NCBI GenBank assembly: GCA_012728125.1
Contig: JAAYFT010000139.1
Location: 1-47,786, forward strand
Direction: 5' to 3'
Source: Tissierellia bacterium
Lineage (GTDB): Bacteria > Bacillota > Clostridia > Tissierellales > Tissierellaceae
Length of the DNA: 47,786 nucleotides
This document shows, in pieces, positions 33,732-42,672 of this stretch. The notes under the pieces were generated by a model. It had not been told where the DNA came from. It searched no databases and saw only the letters and a program-made list of their open reading frames with translations. The position numbers and the translations under genes were made by a program. Within the stretch, counting starts at the first letter, position 1. Each line of letters opens with the position of its first letter.

Positions 33732-35894
33732 CTATGTCCCTTCAAATTCAACTACTATTTTGCTATTTATATCTAATACTTCACCAGGAGCAGGGCTTTG
33801 TGACTTAACCTTACCTTCTCCCTTAAGTTCATAATTTATATTAAGATCATTTAATATCTCTATTACTTCTGATTTATCCTTTCCGAATAAATTTGGCATT
33901 ATTATAGTTTCACCTTCTTTAATATTCAAATATAGGTCAACTATAGATCCTTTTTGTACCTCCGTACCTGGCAATGGGAATTGGTCTAGGATTACTGAAT
34001 CAGAAGTTAAGTTTAAGTATTCAGTAGTATATCTTAATCCCATTTCAGTTAAAGCTTTTCCACCTTCTCCTATTTTCATATTTGTAACATCAGGTACTAT
34101 AACTTTTTCTGTCATCATTTCCTGCTCTTCATCTGTGAATACAGGTGTTACTTCAAGATAATTAAGAGTTTCCTCTAAGACATCCCTTGCCACAGGTGCA
34201 GCTATGGTACCACCATAATACTGGCCTGCACTTGGCTCATCTATTACAACTAGTAAGACTATTTTGGGATCATCTACTGGAGCTACTGCCACAAAAGAAG
34301 CTATGTATTTTCCTTGTGCATATTTACCATCTATTATTTTTTGAGCTGTTCCTGTCTTTCCACCAACCCTCATGCCTGGAATATATGCCTTAGTTCCTGT
34401 ACCATCTCTAACTACATGTTCTAACATATGTAGCATGGTTTCCGATGTTGATGGTGACAAGACTTTTCTTTTTACAACAGGTTCAAAGCTCTTAACAATA
34501 TTGCCTTCTTCATCGATTAATTCCTTTACAAGCCTTGGTTCCATTAGATTTCCACCATTGGCAATGGCAGCTACAGCATTAACTAATTGCAAAGGGGTAA
34601 CTGCTATACCATGGCCATAGGACATGGTGGCTAAGTTGACTTCCCTAATAGTATCTGCACTTGCAGGTACTAAGCCGCTTTGTTCACCGTTTAAGTCTAT
34701 TCCTGTAGTTTCACCGAATCCAAAGGCCTTTATGTATTTTAACAATAAATCTTTACCAACTTGCCTTCCTAAATTTACGAATACAATATTGCAGCTATTG
34801 TTCATACCCTCTATTAAGGTTTGAGGTCCATGGGGGTTATACCATCGAGAACATCTTAGAACTACCCCTTTTATATCCCTTATAAAACCATCACAATAAT
34901 AGTGAGAATCAGGTTTAGCAATGTTCTCCTCCAAAGCTGCTGCTGCAGTGATTATTTTAAATGTAGACCCTGGCTCATATACATCGCTAATTGCAGTATT
35001 TCTCCACATTTCATACCATTTTTCCAAAAGTTCATCTTGGGACAGGTTCTCCCAGCTCTTTTTAAGTTCTTCGTCTAAGGGAACCCTTGGATTATTTGGA
35101 TCATAGTCTGGTTTGTTGGCTAAGGCCAAAATATCTCCAGTATGGGGTTCCATTGCTATTATGGTAACATTTTTTGCCTTATTGACGATTAAAGCCTCTT
35201 CAGCTGCTTTTTCTACGAAATGTTGTATAGTCTCATCTATGGTAGTTACAATAGATACTCCATCTGAAGCTTCATATATTTTTTCATCATCGAAGGGTAG
35301 TTGTCTACTGGCAGCGTCAGTGGTTTTTATCCACCTGCCAGGAACACCAGTTAAATATTCGTCATAAATATTTTCAAGCCCCTCTAATCCATTATTGTCA
35401 ATATTTGTAAAACCTAAAACATGAGATGCAAAATTTCCATAGGGGTAATACCTTTTATTGTCATCGACGATCTCTATGCCCGGTAATTTTAACTTTCTAA
35501 GCTCTTGAGCCTCTTCATTGCTTATCCATTGTTTAATCTTTTCAGTTCCTACTCTTTTAGTTATTTTCTCATAAACATACTCTTCATCTAAATTTAAAAC
35601 CCTAGCTACTTCCTTTGCGGTTTTTTCCGGGTCCTTAATATCAGGTGGACTTGCCCATACAGTGGAAGCACTTATACTTAAGGCTAATTTTTTTCCATTT
35701 CTATCATAAATTATACCTCTTTTTGATTTAATTGTAATACCTTTGGTCCACTGTTCTAAGGCTCCCTTCTTTAGTTCTTCTCCTCTAACTATTTGCAAAA
35801 ACCCCAACCTTCCAATAAGTAGAATGAATAAAGCCATGACAGAAATAAAGGTGAAAATAAGTCTCCTTTTAGATGAATAGCTGGGTTTATTCAA
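33732..35894 (-). CDS. spoVD: SpoVD/FtsI-type class B penicillin-binding protein with two PASTA domains
   Basis: The 720-residue membrane-anchored transpeptidase has an N-terminal helix (about 13-34), a dimerisation domain (about 55-220) and a transpeptidase domain. The active site is complete: Ser310-x-x-Lys313 (STFK), Ser367-x-Asn369 (SCN) and Lys513-Thr-Gly. Two PASTA domains follow (about 595-720). In B. subtilis SpoVD has one PASTA domain and the vegetative PBP2B has two. This single copy may therefore serve vegetative division, spore cortex, or both. The start is TTG at 35894 after AGGGGGT. It is part of mraZ-rsmH-ftsL-spoVD. Confidence 0.9.
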   Translation of the reverse strand: MNKPSYSSKRRLIFTFISVMALFILLIGRLGFLQIVRGEELKKGALEQWTKGITIKSKRGIIYDRNGKKLALSISASTVWASPPDIKDPEKTAKEVARVLNLDEEYVYEKITKRVGTEKIKQWISNEEAQELRKLKLPGIEIVDDNKRYYPYGNFASHVLGFTNIDNNGLEGLENIYDEYLTGVPGRWIKTTDAASRQLPFDDEKIYEASDGVSIVTTIDETIQHFVEKAAEEALIVNKAKNVTIIAMEPHTGDILALANKPDYDPNNPRVPLDEELKKSWENLSQDELLEKWYEMWRNTAISDVYEPGSTFKIITAAAALEENIAKPDSHYYCDGFIRDIKGVVLRCSRWYNPHGPQTLIEGMNNSCNIVFVNLGRQVGKDLLLKYIKAFGFGETTGIDLNGEQSGLVPASADTIREVNLATMSYGHGIAVTPLQLVNAVAAIANGGNLMEPRLVKELIDEEGNIVKSFEPVVKRKVLSPSTSETMLHMLEHVVRDGTGTKAYIPGMRVGGKTGTAQKIIDGKYAQGKYIASFVAVAPVDDPKIVLLVVIDEPSAGQYYGGTIAAPVARDVLEETLNYLEVTPVFTDEEQEMMTEKVIVPDVTNMKIGEGGKALTEMGLRYTTEYLNLTSDSVILDQFPLPGTEVQKGSIVDLYLNIKEGETIIMPNLFGKDKSEVIEILNDLNINYELKGEGKVKSQSPAPGEVLDINSKIVVEFEGT

Positions 35895-35906
35895 AATAAA
35901 TACCCC

Positions 35907-36353
35907 CTAAAATAAATTTGATACAAAGCTTAATATCTTGCTTAATCTTCCTCCTAATGTGATTTTTTCTTCATCTTCTATTGTATTATGGTTAACAGTA
36001 ATATATACTATTTGATCTTCAGTTGGATAAGTCATCCCTAGTTTAGTGATGGCATCTTCCTCTATTTTAGCTGATGACTTAATCCCTTCTAAATCAGCAA
36101 TTAAATTCATCTTTATTTTTTCTAACTCTACTTTTTCTCTTTCTAGTTTAGTCAGTTCCTGCCTAATAGATGTAATATTGGCATAGCGAGATAGAATTAA
36201 CAAAGAAATACCCAATAAAACAAATGGTATAGTCAATGCAAATAGTTTCAATATACTATTATTATTTTTCTTTTTTCTTACAGGCTTTTTTCTATGTTTC
36301 TTCTTAACTTCAATTGTTTCTTCAGGGTAATAACTAAATTCTCTTGCTAACAA
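35907..36353 (-). CDS. ftsL: FtsL-like division protein
   Basis: The 148-residue bitopic protein has a long, strongly basic cytosolic tail (KKKHRKKPVRKKK), one membrane helix (LFALTIPFVLLGISLLIL) and an extracytoplasmic coiled coil (about 75-115). It is recognised mostly by size, topology and place between rsmH and the class B PBP gene. FtsL joins FtsQ and FtsB-type proteins to activate FtsW and the PBP. The start is chosen at TTG 36353, because GGGGGAG in the end of rsmH lies six bases before it; an ATG at 36374 precedes that site. Confidence 0.82.
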   Translation of the reverse strand: MLAREFSYYPEETIEVKKKHRKKPVRKKKNNNSILKLFALTIPFVLLGISLLILSRYANITSIRQELTKLEREKVELEKIKMNLIADLEGIKSSAKIEEDAITKLGMTYPTEDQIVYITVNHNTIEDEEKITLGGRLSKILSFVSNLF

Positions 36354-36354
36354 T

Positions 36355-37314
36355 TTATTCTCCCCCTTTAACATTTAGAACATCAAGTTTCTCTCCAATC
36401 CTAAGCTTTGCAGACCTGGATCTAGGGTTTGAATTAACTTCTTCTTCACTGGGTATAATAGGTTTTCTAGTAATGATCTCTATTTCCTTAACTTTATCAC
36501 ATATGCATTGAGGCAATTGTGGTGGACATACACAATCCTTGTTTAATTCTTTAAAGCTTTCCTTTACTATCCTATCCTCTAGTGAATGAAAAGTAATGAT
36601 TACAAGCCTACCCCCAGGATTTAAAACTTCAACCATTTTGGGAATTGATTCCTTTAAAACTTCTAATTCCCTGTTTACTTCAATCCGTATTCCCTGAAAA
36701 GTTTTCTTAGCTGGATGGTGCCCATCTTTTCTAGCATTTTTAGGTATGGCTTTTTTAATTACACTTACTAATTCCAATGTGGTGTCTATTGGCTTTTTTT
36801 TTCTTTCCTCTACTATAAATTTGGCTATCCTTTTAGCCCATCTTTCTTCCCCATAATCCCATATTATTCTCTCTAGGTCTTTTTCAGTATACTTGTTTAC
36901 CACATCCCAGGCTGAAAAGTCCTTAGTCTCGTCCATTCTCATATCTAAGGGTGCGTCCTTATTATGAGAAAAACCTCTACTTTCTTCATCTAATTGATGA
37001 GATGAAACACCTAGGTCTAGTAGTATACCGTCCACTTTATCTATTCCTATTTCATCAAGTATCAGATCTAAATTTCTATAATTATTGTGAACAAAGATTA
37101 CCTTGTCCTCGTATTCTTTTAGCACTTGCCTAGCTTTTTTTAATGCATTTAAGTCTTGATCAATGCCTATTAATTTGCCGCCTTCTAGTCTTTTAACTAT
37201 TTCCTTTGAATGGCCTCCTCCCCCCAAGGTACCATCAACATATATTCCATTAGGTTTTATCTTTAGTCCTTCAATACATTCCTTTAAAAGGACTGGTACG
37301 TGTTTAAATTCCAT
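36355..37314 (-). CDS. rsmH: 16S rRNA m4C1402 methyltransferase RsmH
   Basis: The 319-residue SAM-dependent enzyme methylates N4 of C1402 in 16S rRNA. The SAM motif [14 protein letters not shown], the inserted helical domain and the conserved [16 protein letters not shown] and [12 protein letters not shown] motifs are intact. It is encoded directly after mraZ, the near-universal order at the start of dcw clusters. The ATG follows GGGGGTATAAGG. Confidence 0.97.
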   Translation of the reverse strand: MEFKHVPVLLKECIEGLKIKPNGIYVDGTLGGGGHSKEIVKRLEGGKLIGIDQDLNALKKARQVLKEYEDKVIFVHNNYRNLDLILDEIGIDKVDGILLDLGVSSHQLDEESRGFSHNKDAPLDMRMDETKDFSAWDVVNKYTEKDLERIIWDYGEERWAKRIAKFIVEERKKKPIDTTLELVSVIKKAIPKNARKDGHHPAKKTFQGIRIEVNRELEVLKESIPKMVEVLNPGGRLVIITFHSLEDRIVKESFKELNKDCVCPPQLPQCICDKVKEIEIITRKPIIPSEEEVNSNPRSRSAKLRIGEKLDVLNVKGGE

Positions 37315-37328
37315 CCTTATACCCCCAA

Positions 37329-37760
37329 CTATATGCCTAACTCAGCCATTTTTTCTGCAATACTATCATAGCTTAAGCTATCATCGTTATTATAGCTATC
37401 CCATTCTTCTTTACTCCATATCTCAATTCTTGTGGATACTCCTATTATGACTACTTCTTTTTCCAATTTTGAGTGTTCCCTTAAATTAGGTGGAATAAGA
37501 ACTCTTCCCTGTTTATCTAATTCACATTCACTGGCTCCTGAAAAGAAGAACCTAACAAAAGCTCTTGCATCACGATTGGTAAGTGGTAGTTGTTTTAGCT
37601 TTTCTTCTAAAATAGACCATTCAGTTTTTGGATAAACGAATAGGCAGTTATCCAAACCTTTGGTCATCACAAATTCTTCCCCCAATTCAGTCCTAAATTT
37701 TGAAGGAATTATTATTCTTCCCTTATTGTCCAAGGTGTGTTGATATTCACCAATAAACAT
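37329..37760 (-). CDS. mraZ: MraZ, transcriptional regulator of the dcw cluster
   Basis: The 143-residue protein consists of two SpoVT/AbrB-like half-barrels. The paired DxxGR signatures are [12 protein letters not shown] and [12 protein letters not shown]. It forms ring-shaped oligomers that bind direct repeats upstream of its own gene. The start is the ATG at 37760, giving the canonical [11 protein letters not shown] and the exact family length. A GTG three codons earlier is less likely. The ribosome site is weak (AGTGAGTG), so translation may be modest. Three to four GTGG boxes spaced by 10 bp lie in the 5' leader. Confidence 0.97.
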   Translation of the reverse strand: MFIGEYQHTLDNKGRIIIPSKFRTELGEEFVMTKGLDNCLFVYPKTEWSILEEKLKQLPLTNRDARAFVRFFFSGASECELDKQGRVLIPPNLREHSKLEKEVVIIGVSTRIEIWSKEEWDSYNNDDSLSYDSIAEKMAELGI

Positions 37761-37786
37761 AGGAATCACTCACTTTATTATATTTA

Positions 37787-37856
37787 CTACCACTTCTCTC
37801 CACTTTCTACCACTATATCTATTATTCTACACTAAAATCATAATTCCTACCACCCT
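37787..37856 (-). promoter_or_regulatory. MraZ operator boxes (10-bp phased GTGG repeats)
   Basis: On the minus strand GTGG occurs at 37853-37850, 37813-37810, 37803-37800 and 37793-37790. The last three are exactly 10 bp apart, and the first is 40 bp further upstream, so all four are in phase. The surrounding sequence is AGTGGTAG or AAGTGGAG. They lie between the predicted transcription start and the mraZ ATG, as expected for an autoregulatory MraZ box. Confidence 0.8.
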
Positions 37857-37870
37857 TTTTTAAAAAAATA

Positions 37871-37899
37871 ATTTTAGGACTTTAGTCATATATTGACAA
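37871..37899 (-). promoter_or_regulatory. Sigma-A promoter of the dcw cluster
   Basis: TTGTCA (37899-37894), a 17-bp spacer and TAAAAT (37876-37871) match the consensus at five of six positions each. The transcript would start near 37864, directly upstream of the MraZ boxes. Confidence 0.75.
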
Positions 37900-37928
37900 A
37901 AAGTGCTTGTCAGTTCAAAATTTAGACA

Positions 37929-37967
37929 AAAAAACTGCTGATAAATTGAATTTACCAGCAGTTTTTA
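37929..37967 (-). terminator. Terminator after lgt
   Basis: A long stem (AAAACTGCTGATAAA / TTTACCAGCAGTTTT, one G-U pair) with a 5-base loop is followed by a run of seven T on the minus strand. It lies shortly after the lgt stop. Confidence 0.92.
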
Positions 37968-37975
37968 GACTTTTT

Positions 37976-38704
37976 TTATGCTTTTTTTCTATTTCTATAA
38001 AAAATTATTAAAGGTATTATAAAACCTATAACACTTACAATTTGAGCTACTCTAAACTGTCCCCACATTAAACTATCTGTTCTTAAGCCTTCAATAAAGA
38101 ACCTAATGAAGGAATATAGGGAAAGATATAGTAAGAATACTTCTCCCTCTTTCTTCTTCTTATTTTTCCTATACCAGATAAGAAATAGAAAAACAAGGAA
38201 ATTCCATAGGGATTCATAGAGAAAAGTAGGATGAACTTTTACTCCATTTACCATAATCCCCCATGGTAGATCTGTAGGACCGCCGTAGGCTTCTTGGTTA
38301 ATGTAATTTCCCCACCTGCCTATGGCTTGAGCCAATATTAAACTTGGAGCACATATATCTGCTAAGGTCCAAAAATTCACTTTTTTAATTCTAGTAAATA
38401 TTACGGCTACTATTATGGCCATAATAATAGCCCCATGGATTGCTAAACCTCCATGCCTAATATTTAATACCTCTAAGGGATTATCCTTGTACATATCCCA
38501 GCTAAATATGACATAATACAACCTGGCACCTATTACAGCCAAGGGAATTTCCCAAATCAGCAAGTCTAATATCAAATCCTCATTAAAACCAACTCTTTTT
38601 GCTTCCCTAAGACCTAAGATAGTACCTATCAAAACACCTGAAGCAATTAATATACCGTACCATCTAATTTCTAGGCCAAATAATTCAAATGCAACTGGGT
38701 CCAT
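37976..38704 (-). CDS. lgt: Prolipoprotein diacylglyceryl transferase Lgt
   Basis: The 242-residue polytopic enzyme with about seven membrane helices moves diacylglycerol onto the lipobox cysteine of prolipoproteins. The signature GRWGNYINQEAYGG and the ARLYYVIF and HGGLAIHGAI stretches are present. The ATG at 38704 is seven bases after GGCGG; a TTG two codons earlier is less likely. A YhcN-like lipoprotein gene in the same region would be a substrate. Confidence 0.96.
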   Translation of the reverse strand: MDPVAFELFGLEIRWYGILIASGVLIGTILGLREAKRVGFNEDLILDLLIWEIPLAVIGARLYYVIFSWDMYKDNPLEVLNIRHGGLAIHGAIIMAIIVAVIFTRIKKVNFWTLADICAPSLILAQAIGRWGNYINQEAYGGPTDLPWGIMVNGVKVHPTFLYESLWNFLVFLFLIWYRKNKKKKEGEVFLLYLSLYSFIRFFIEGLRTDSLMWGQFRVAQIVSVIGFIIPLIIFYRNRKKA

Positions 38705-38768
38705 AACCAAACCGCCTTTCAGAATATTTCACTGAAATAGTATAACATAGTTTGTTTAATTTTTCCAT

Positions 38769-40058
38769 CTATTCAAGTGGATTTATTATGGATAGGACTA
38801 CATTTTCTTCAGTGAAATGCTTGTTAAACCTTTCTATTATATCTTTATATTCTATCGACTCTAATATAGTTAAATAGTCAATTAATAGGAAATCGCTAAA
38901 GTATAAGTCGATGAAATTGTTACCTATGAATTCAATGGAGTTTAAGCCCATTAAGAATTCACCTATGGCCTTATTCTTAATTCGATTAAAATCCTCTTCT
39001 AAAAGTAACTTTTCACTTGGTTCCTTTATTAACCGTAATATTCTTTCGTAAACCTTTTTTGGTTCCTTAGATTCACCAACTATTAATGAATGGCCGTAGG
39101 ATTCCTTACCAGTATAGAAACCACCAAAACTACTGTTGATCAAACCTTCCTCATACAGATCATTATAGAAAGTAGAGCTTGAACCAAAAAGGGCATCCAA
39201 TATTATGTTAGTTACTAAATCCTTCTTAATTAACTTCTCTCCCTTAAATCCAGTATCTAAATCCTTAAAACCTATATAAAAGATTGGAGCGGAAGTCATC
39301 ATATTTTCCTCTATAAGTTGAGTATTGATTTTTTTATCTTCAATAGGAAAAATTCTCTTTATTTCTTCAACTTTGTCATAATTATTTTTTTGAGATTTAG
39401 CTACTACTTTTAATATTTCATCAAAGGAAAGGTCTCCTATTACAAATAAAACCATATTTGTAGGATTGTAAAATGTGTTGTAACACTTATATAAGAGTTC
39501 CTTATTTATCTTTTGTATACTTTCTATGGTACCTGCTATATCTATCTTAACAGGATGCTCATTATACATGGCTTTCAAACAGTTAAAGTATACCCTCCAT
39601 CCTGGATTATCCATATACATATTTATTTCTTGGGCAATAATTCCCTTTTCCTTTTCTACATTTTCATCTGTAATATAAGGGTTTTGAACAAATTCTATGA
39701 GCAAGCTTAAACTTTCATAGAAATTATCAGTAGAAGAAAACAAGTAGGCTGTCTGGTTAAAATTGGTATATGCATTTACATTTGCCCCTAATTTAGAAAA
39801 CTTATCGAACAGATTATTATCTGGACTTTCAAATAGTTTATGTTCTAAAAAATGGGCAATTCCTTCTGGAACTTCTAAGGGGTCTTTTTCTCCTATAGGT
39901 ACAAAAACATTATCTATACTGCCATAATCAGTAGCAAATATTGCATATTGCTTTGTATAGCCTTCCTTTGGTATGAAGAAAACCTTTAAACCAGATTCCA
40001 TTTTTTTATAAAAGAGTTTTTCCTTAAGTTTTTCACTTTCGTAAATCTTTATATCCAA
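38769..40058 (-). CDS. ymfH: M16-family zinc peptidase YmfH (EF-P modification-associated)
   Basis: This M16 peptidase of about 429 residues keeps the inverted zinc motif HFLEH (AHFLEHKLFE) and a downstream Glu in the EKGIIAQEINM segment, so it is the catalytic member of the pair. In B. subtilis the ymfF and ymfH genes are among those needed for the 5-aminopentanol modification of elongation factor P; the molecular role is unclear. I favour the TTG at 40058, eight bases after GGAGG; the ATG at 40073 has no ribosome site. It follows ymfF and precedes lgt. Confidence 0.88.
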   Translation of the reverse strand: MDIKIYESEKLKEKLFYKKMESGLKVFFIPKEGYTKQYAIFATDYGSIDNVFVPIGEKDPLEVPEGIAHFLEHKLFESPDNNLFDKFSKLGANVNAYTNFNQTAYLFSSTDNFYESLSLLIEFVQNPYITDENVEKEKGIIAQEINMYMDNPGWRVYFNCLKAMYNEHPVKIDIAGTIESIQKINKELLYKCYNTFYNPTNMVLFVIGDLSFDEILKVVAKSQKNNYDKVEEIKRIFPIEDKKINTQLIEENMMTSAPIFYIGFKDLDTGFKGEKLIKKDLVTNIILDALFGSSSTFYNDLYEEGLINSSFGGFYTGKESYGHSLIVGESKEPKKVYERILRLIKEPSEKLLLEEDFNRIKNKAIGEFLMGLNSIEFIGNNFIDLYFSDFLLIDYLTILESIEYKDIIERFNKHFTEENVVLSIINPLE

Positions 40059-40081
40059 AGCTAATGCCTCCATTCTCTATA

Positions 40082-41365
40082 TTAATTTATATTCATTGCC
40101 TTTTTATTTCTCATAAAATATATGGTGTCCAAGGTCAACTTAGACATGGCTTCTACTATTTCTTCTTTAGTTACCCTATCTATGTCTTCTATGATCTCCT
40201 CTAAGGAACGATTATCATTAGACAGGATTTGACTAAAGAAATACTCTGATATAAGAAAGATGCTATCTTTAATAGACTTAGTAGATGATATTAAAGATTT
40301 CTTTGATATTTCAATATCATCTGTTGTGAAGTTTCCTTTTTGTATTTCTTCGATTTGCTCCTTTATTATATCTATGGTTTTTTCAAAGTTCGCAAATTCT
40401 ATTCCTCCATCTACTAGCATAATAGACTTATATTTAAAGATAGTAGAGGTGACATAATAGGCTAAGCTTTCTTTTTCCCGAACGTTCTTAAATAGCTTTG
40501 AATTAGGCCCACCACCTAATATGTCGCTTCCTATTAATAGGCCATTATATAGCCTATCTTCGTATGGGATTCCTGTTCTATAACCTAGGACCAATTTACC
40601 TTGATTCACGTCTAAGTCGTCATATACCATGTTCTTAGTCTTAGACCCAGCCATTATTTGTTCCCTAGGTATAGTTATTGTTTCCTCCCTTTCAATGTTG
40701 GCCATCTCTTTCATATGGTCAACCATCTTGTCATCATAATCACCTACAAAGAATATTTCAATAGGACTTGTTTTTATTATATTATTGTAATGGTTATATA
40801 ATATACTTTCATCTATACCTGGCAGGTCTTCTATATTCCCTAGGGGATATATGCTAAATCTTTCGTTTTTACACATTTCCTCTATACACCTATCTAAGGC
40901 ATAGGATCTCTTATCGTTAATCCTGCTTTCTATCCTACGTTTTAAGTTTTCCTTCTCCTGGTCTACATAGGATTTCTTAAAATATCCATCTTCTAGCAGT
41001 GGATTAAAAATAATGGATTTCAATAAATTGAATACATCACTAATATATTCCTTATTACCTACATAGTCTCCGTTTACTGTTTCAACTGTAAAGCGAAGTA
41101 CATGTTTTTCTCCTCTTTTATTTATGGCTACACTTAGATCTGCTCCATAGTTTTCTTCTAATTTCTTTTGTATTTCTAAATTTGTTTTATATTCATCTGT
41201 ACCTCTTTTCAAAACTAAAGGGAGTAAAGCATTTTTAGTAACTTCCTCCTTTGTCAAAGGTCTTAAAAAGTAAAAGCTTAGTAAATTTGATTTAAATTTA
41301 TCTGTTTTTACTAGATTTAAATTTATCCCATTCCCAATCTTGATTCTTTCAGACTTCAAGTTCAA
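40082..41365 (-). CDS. ymfF: M16-family protein YmfF, lacking the zinc motif
   Basis: This M16-fold protein of about 427 residues shows EENYGADLSVAINKRGEKH where active members have HxxEH, so it is probably the non-catalytic partner that forms a heterodimer with YmfH. The C-terminal M16 features (GGGPNSKLFKNVREKESLAYYVTS) are clear. The TTG at 41365 is seven bases after GGAGG; the ATG two codons upstream sits too close to it. The two M16 genes are separated by 23 bases and likely form one operon. Confidence 0.87.
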   Translation of the reverse strand: MNLKSERIKIGNGINLNLVKTDKFKSNLLSFYFLRPLTKEEVTKNALLPLVLKRGTDEYKTNLEIQKKLEENYGADLSVAINKRGEKHVLRFTVETVNGDYVGNKEYISDVFNLLKSIIFNPLLEDGYFKKSYVDQEKENLKRRIESRINDKRSYALDRCIEEMCKNERFSIYPLGNIEDLPGIDESILYNHYNNIIKTSPIEIFFVGDYDDKMVDHMKEMANIEREETITIPREQIMAGSKTKNMVYDDLDVNQGKLVLGYRTGIPYEDRLYNGLLIGSDILGGGPNSKLFKNVREKESLAYYVTSTIFKYKSIMLVDGGIEFANFEKTIDIIKEQIEEIQKGNFTTDDIEISKKSLISSTKSIKDSIFLISEYFFSQILSNDNRSLEEIIEDIDRVTKEEIVEAMSKLTLDTIYFMRNKKAMNIN

Positions 41366-41461
41366 AACCATTCCTCCCTATTACTATATTAATTTTACTA
41401 TACCCAAATTCACTTATGTTACTTATAATATTATTATGACAAAAGCAAAAAATTCAAAAAA

Positions 41462-41479
41462 CCCATTCAAAAGAATGGG
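41462..41479 (-). terminator. Terminator after the spore lipoprotein gene
   Basis: CCCATTC-AAAA-GAATGGG, a 7-bp stem, is followed by TTTTTT and a second T-run on the minus strand. Confidence 0.85.
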
Positions 41480-41490
41480 CTCAATTACTT

Positions 41491-41940
41491 TTACTTGCTT
41501 TTTTCGATTAGCCTGCTGATTTCATTTACATATTTATCATAGGAAGTACCATTCATTAAATCTGTTATAATCTCCACTATTTGAAAAAATGTTTTTTCAT
41601 CGTTTGAAATAATGACTTCCTTTATTTCACTATCACTTTCTAATACAGTATCCTTTATTAAATTCTTAGTGTCATCATCAAATTCCATATCATAGGCCAT
41701 TATAACGGAAACAAGTGCTGTATCATTTAAAATAATTGTAGCAGCATCATCTATACCAAATAGCTCCACTACATGGTCTGATAAGGTTTCTGACCTGTCG
41801 ATTATAACCTTATCTTCAACAGATACTTCTACACTGGTATTGTCCGGTTCCTCTACCATGGGAATTTCATTCTGCTTAGATGTGCAACCCATCTGCAATA
41901 CTAGAAGTAAAGCTACTATAAGTAATAAATATCTTTTCAA
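41491..41940 (-). CDS. YhcN/YlaJ-like sporulation lipoprotein
   Basis: The 149-residue protein has a lipoprotein signal peptide: Lys/Arg, hydrophobic LLLIVALLLVLQMG and the lipobox LQMGC with Cys19. The following domain (DHVVELFGIDDAATIILNDTALVSVIM ... IKEVIISNDEKTFFQI) matches the YhcN/YlaJ family of spore-associated lipoproteins. These occur in the inner spore membrane region and influence germination in some species. The start is TTG at 41940, six bases after GAGGAGG. That ribosome site would be buried in a long hairpin (41946-41999), so expression may be controlled at translation. Confidence 0.82.
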   Translation of the reverse strand: MKRYLLLIVALLLVLQMGCTSKQNEIPMVEEPDNTSVEVSVEDKVIIDRSETLSDHVVELFGIDDAATIILNDTALVSVIMAYDMEFDDDTKNLIKDTVLESDSEIKEVIISNDEKTFFQIVEIITDLMNGTSYDKYVNEISRLIEKSK

Positions 41941-41945
41941 AATAT

Positions 41946-41999
41946 CCCTCCTCTTATTATAGTTTTACAAAATTTCTAAAATTTATAACAAGAAGAGGG
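41946..41999 (-). promoter_or_regulatory. Long hairpin covering the ribosome site of the spore lipoprotein gene
   Basis: In the message, CCCTCTTCTTGTTATA (41999-41984) pairs with TATAATAAGAGGAGGG (41961-41946) over 16 bp with two G-U pairs and a 22-base AT-rich loop. The 3' arm contains the SD GAGGAGGG. It may be an RNA switch or an unusual deoC terminator, since ATATTTTG follows. Confidence 0.7.
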
Positions 42000-42007
42000 A
42001 AAATTTA

Positions 42008-42658
42008 TTATAATTCTTGAGCTATTTTTACTCCAGAGCTGGCGCCTAATCTAGTAGCTCCTGCTTCAACCATCCTTCTTGCAGTTTCTAAGTCCCTAAT
42101 GCCACCTGATGCCTTTATGCCCATTTCATTACCAACTACTGACTTCATCAGTTTAACATCTTCTACTGTTGCACCTCCAGTGGAAAAACCAGTGGAAGTC
42201 TTTACAAAATCCGCACCGACTTCTAAGGACAACTCACAAGCCTTTTTCTTCTCATCTTCTGTCAGCAGGCAGGTTTCAATAATTACCTTAACTATTGCTT
42301 TTCCTTTTGCAGCCTCCACAACAGATCTTATATCTTCTTTTACTAGGTCATAGTCCTTGTTTTTTAAGGCTCCAATATTTATTACCATATCTATTTCGTC
42401 TGCCCCATTTTTAATGGCATCTAAGGTTTCAAAGGCCTTTACTTCCTTTGTACTGGCTCCTAAAGGAAATCCAATAACTGTAGCTACTTTAATATCAGTA
42501 TCTTTTAATAGGTCCTTGGCCAATTTTACAAAGTATGGGTTTACACATACGGCACAGAAATTGTATTCAATTGCTTCTTTACATAGATTCTCTATCATGG
42601 AATCTGTAGCATCTGGTTTCAACAAGGTATGGTCTATAATTCCTAAAATATCTTTCAT
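42008..42658 (-). CDS. deoC: Deoxyribose-phosphate aldolase DeoC
   Basis: The 216-residue TIM-barrel class I aldolase splits 2-deoxyribose-5-phosphate into glyceraldehyde-3-phosphate and acetaldehyde. The Schiff-base lysine is in [13 protein letters not shown], the second lysine in [10 protein letters not shown], and the Asp in [14 protein letters not shown] placed the start at the ATG at 42658 after AGGTGATTATT; the GTG at 42667 would overlap the ribosome site. It lies 14 bp after pduL, so both are probably one transcript. No other deoxynucleoside-use genes are nearby. Confidence 0.96.
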   Translation of the reverse strand: MKDILGIIDHTLLKPDATDSMIENLCKEAIEYNFCAVCVNPYFVKLAKDLLKDTDIKVATVIGFPLGASTKEVKAFETLDAIKNGADEIDMVINIGALKNKDYDLVKEDIRSVVEAAKGKAIVKVIIETCLLTEDEKKKACELSLEVGADFVKTSTGFSTGGATVEDVKLMKSVVGNEMGIKASGGIRDLETARRMVEAGATRLGASSGVKIAQEL

Positions 42659-42672
42659 AATAATCACCTAAA

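Noticed and set aside
37787-37856. GTGG repeats considered as a simple satellite repeat
   Set aside because: Their 10-bp phasing, incomplete identity and position upstream of mraZ fit the known MraZ operator type better.
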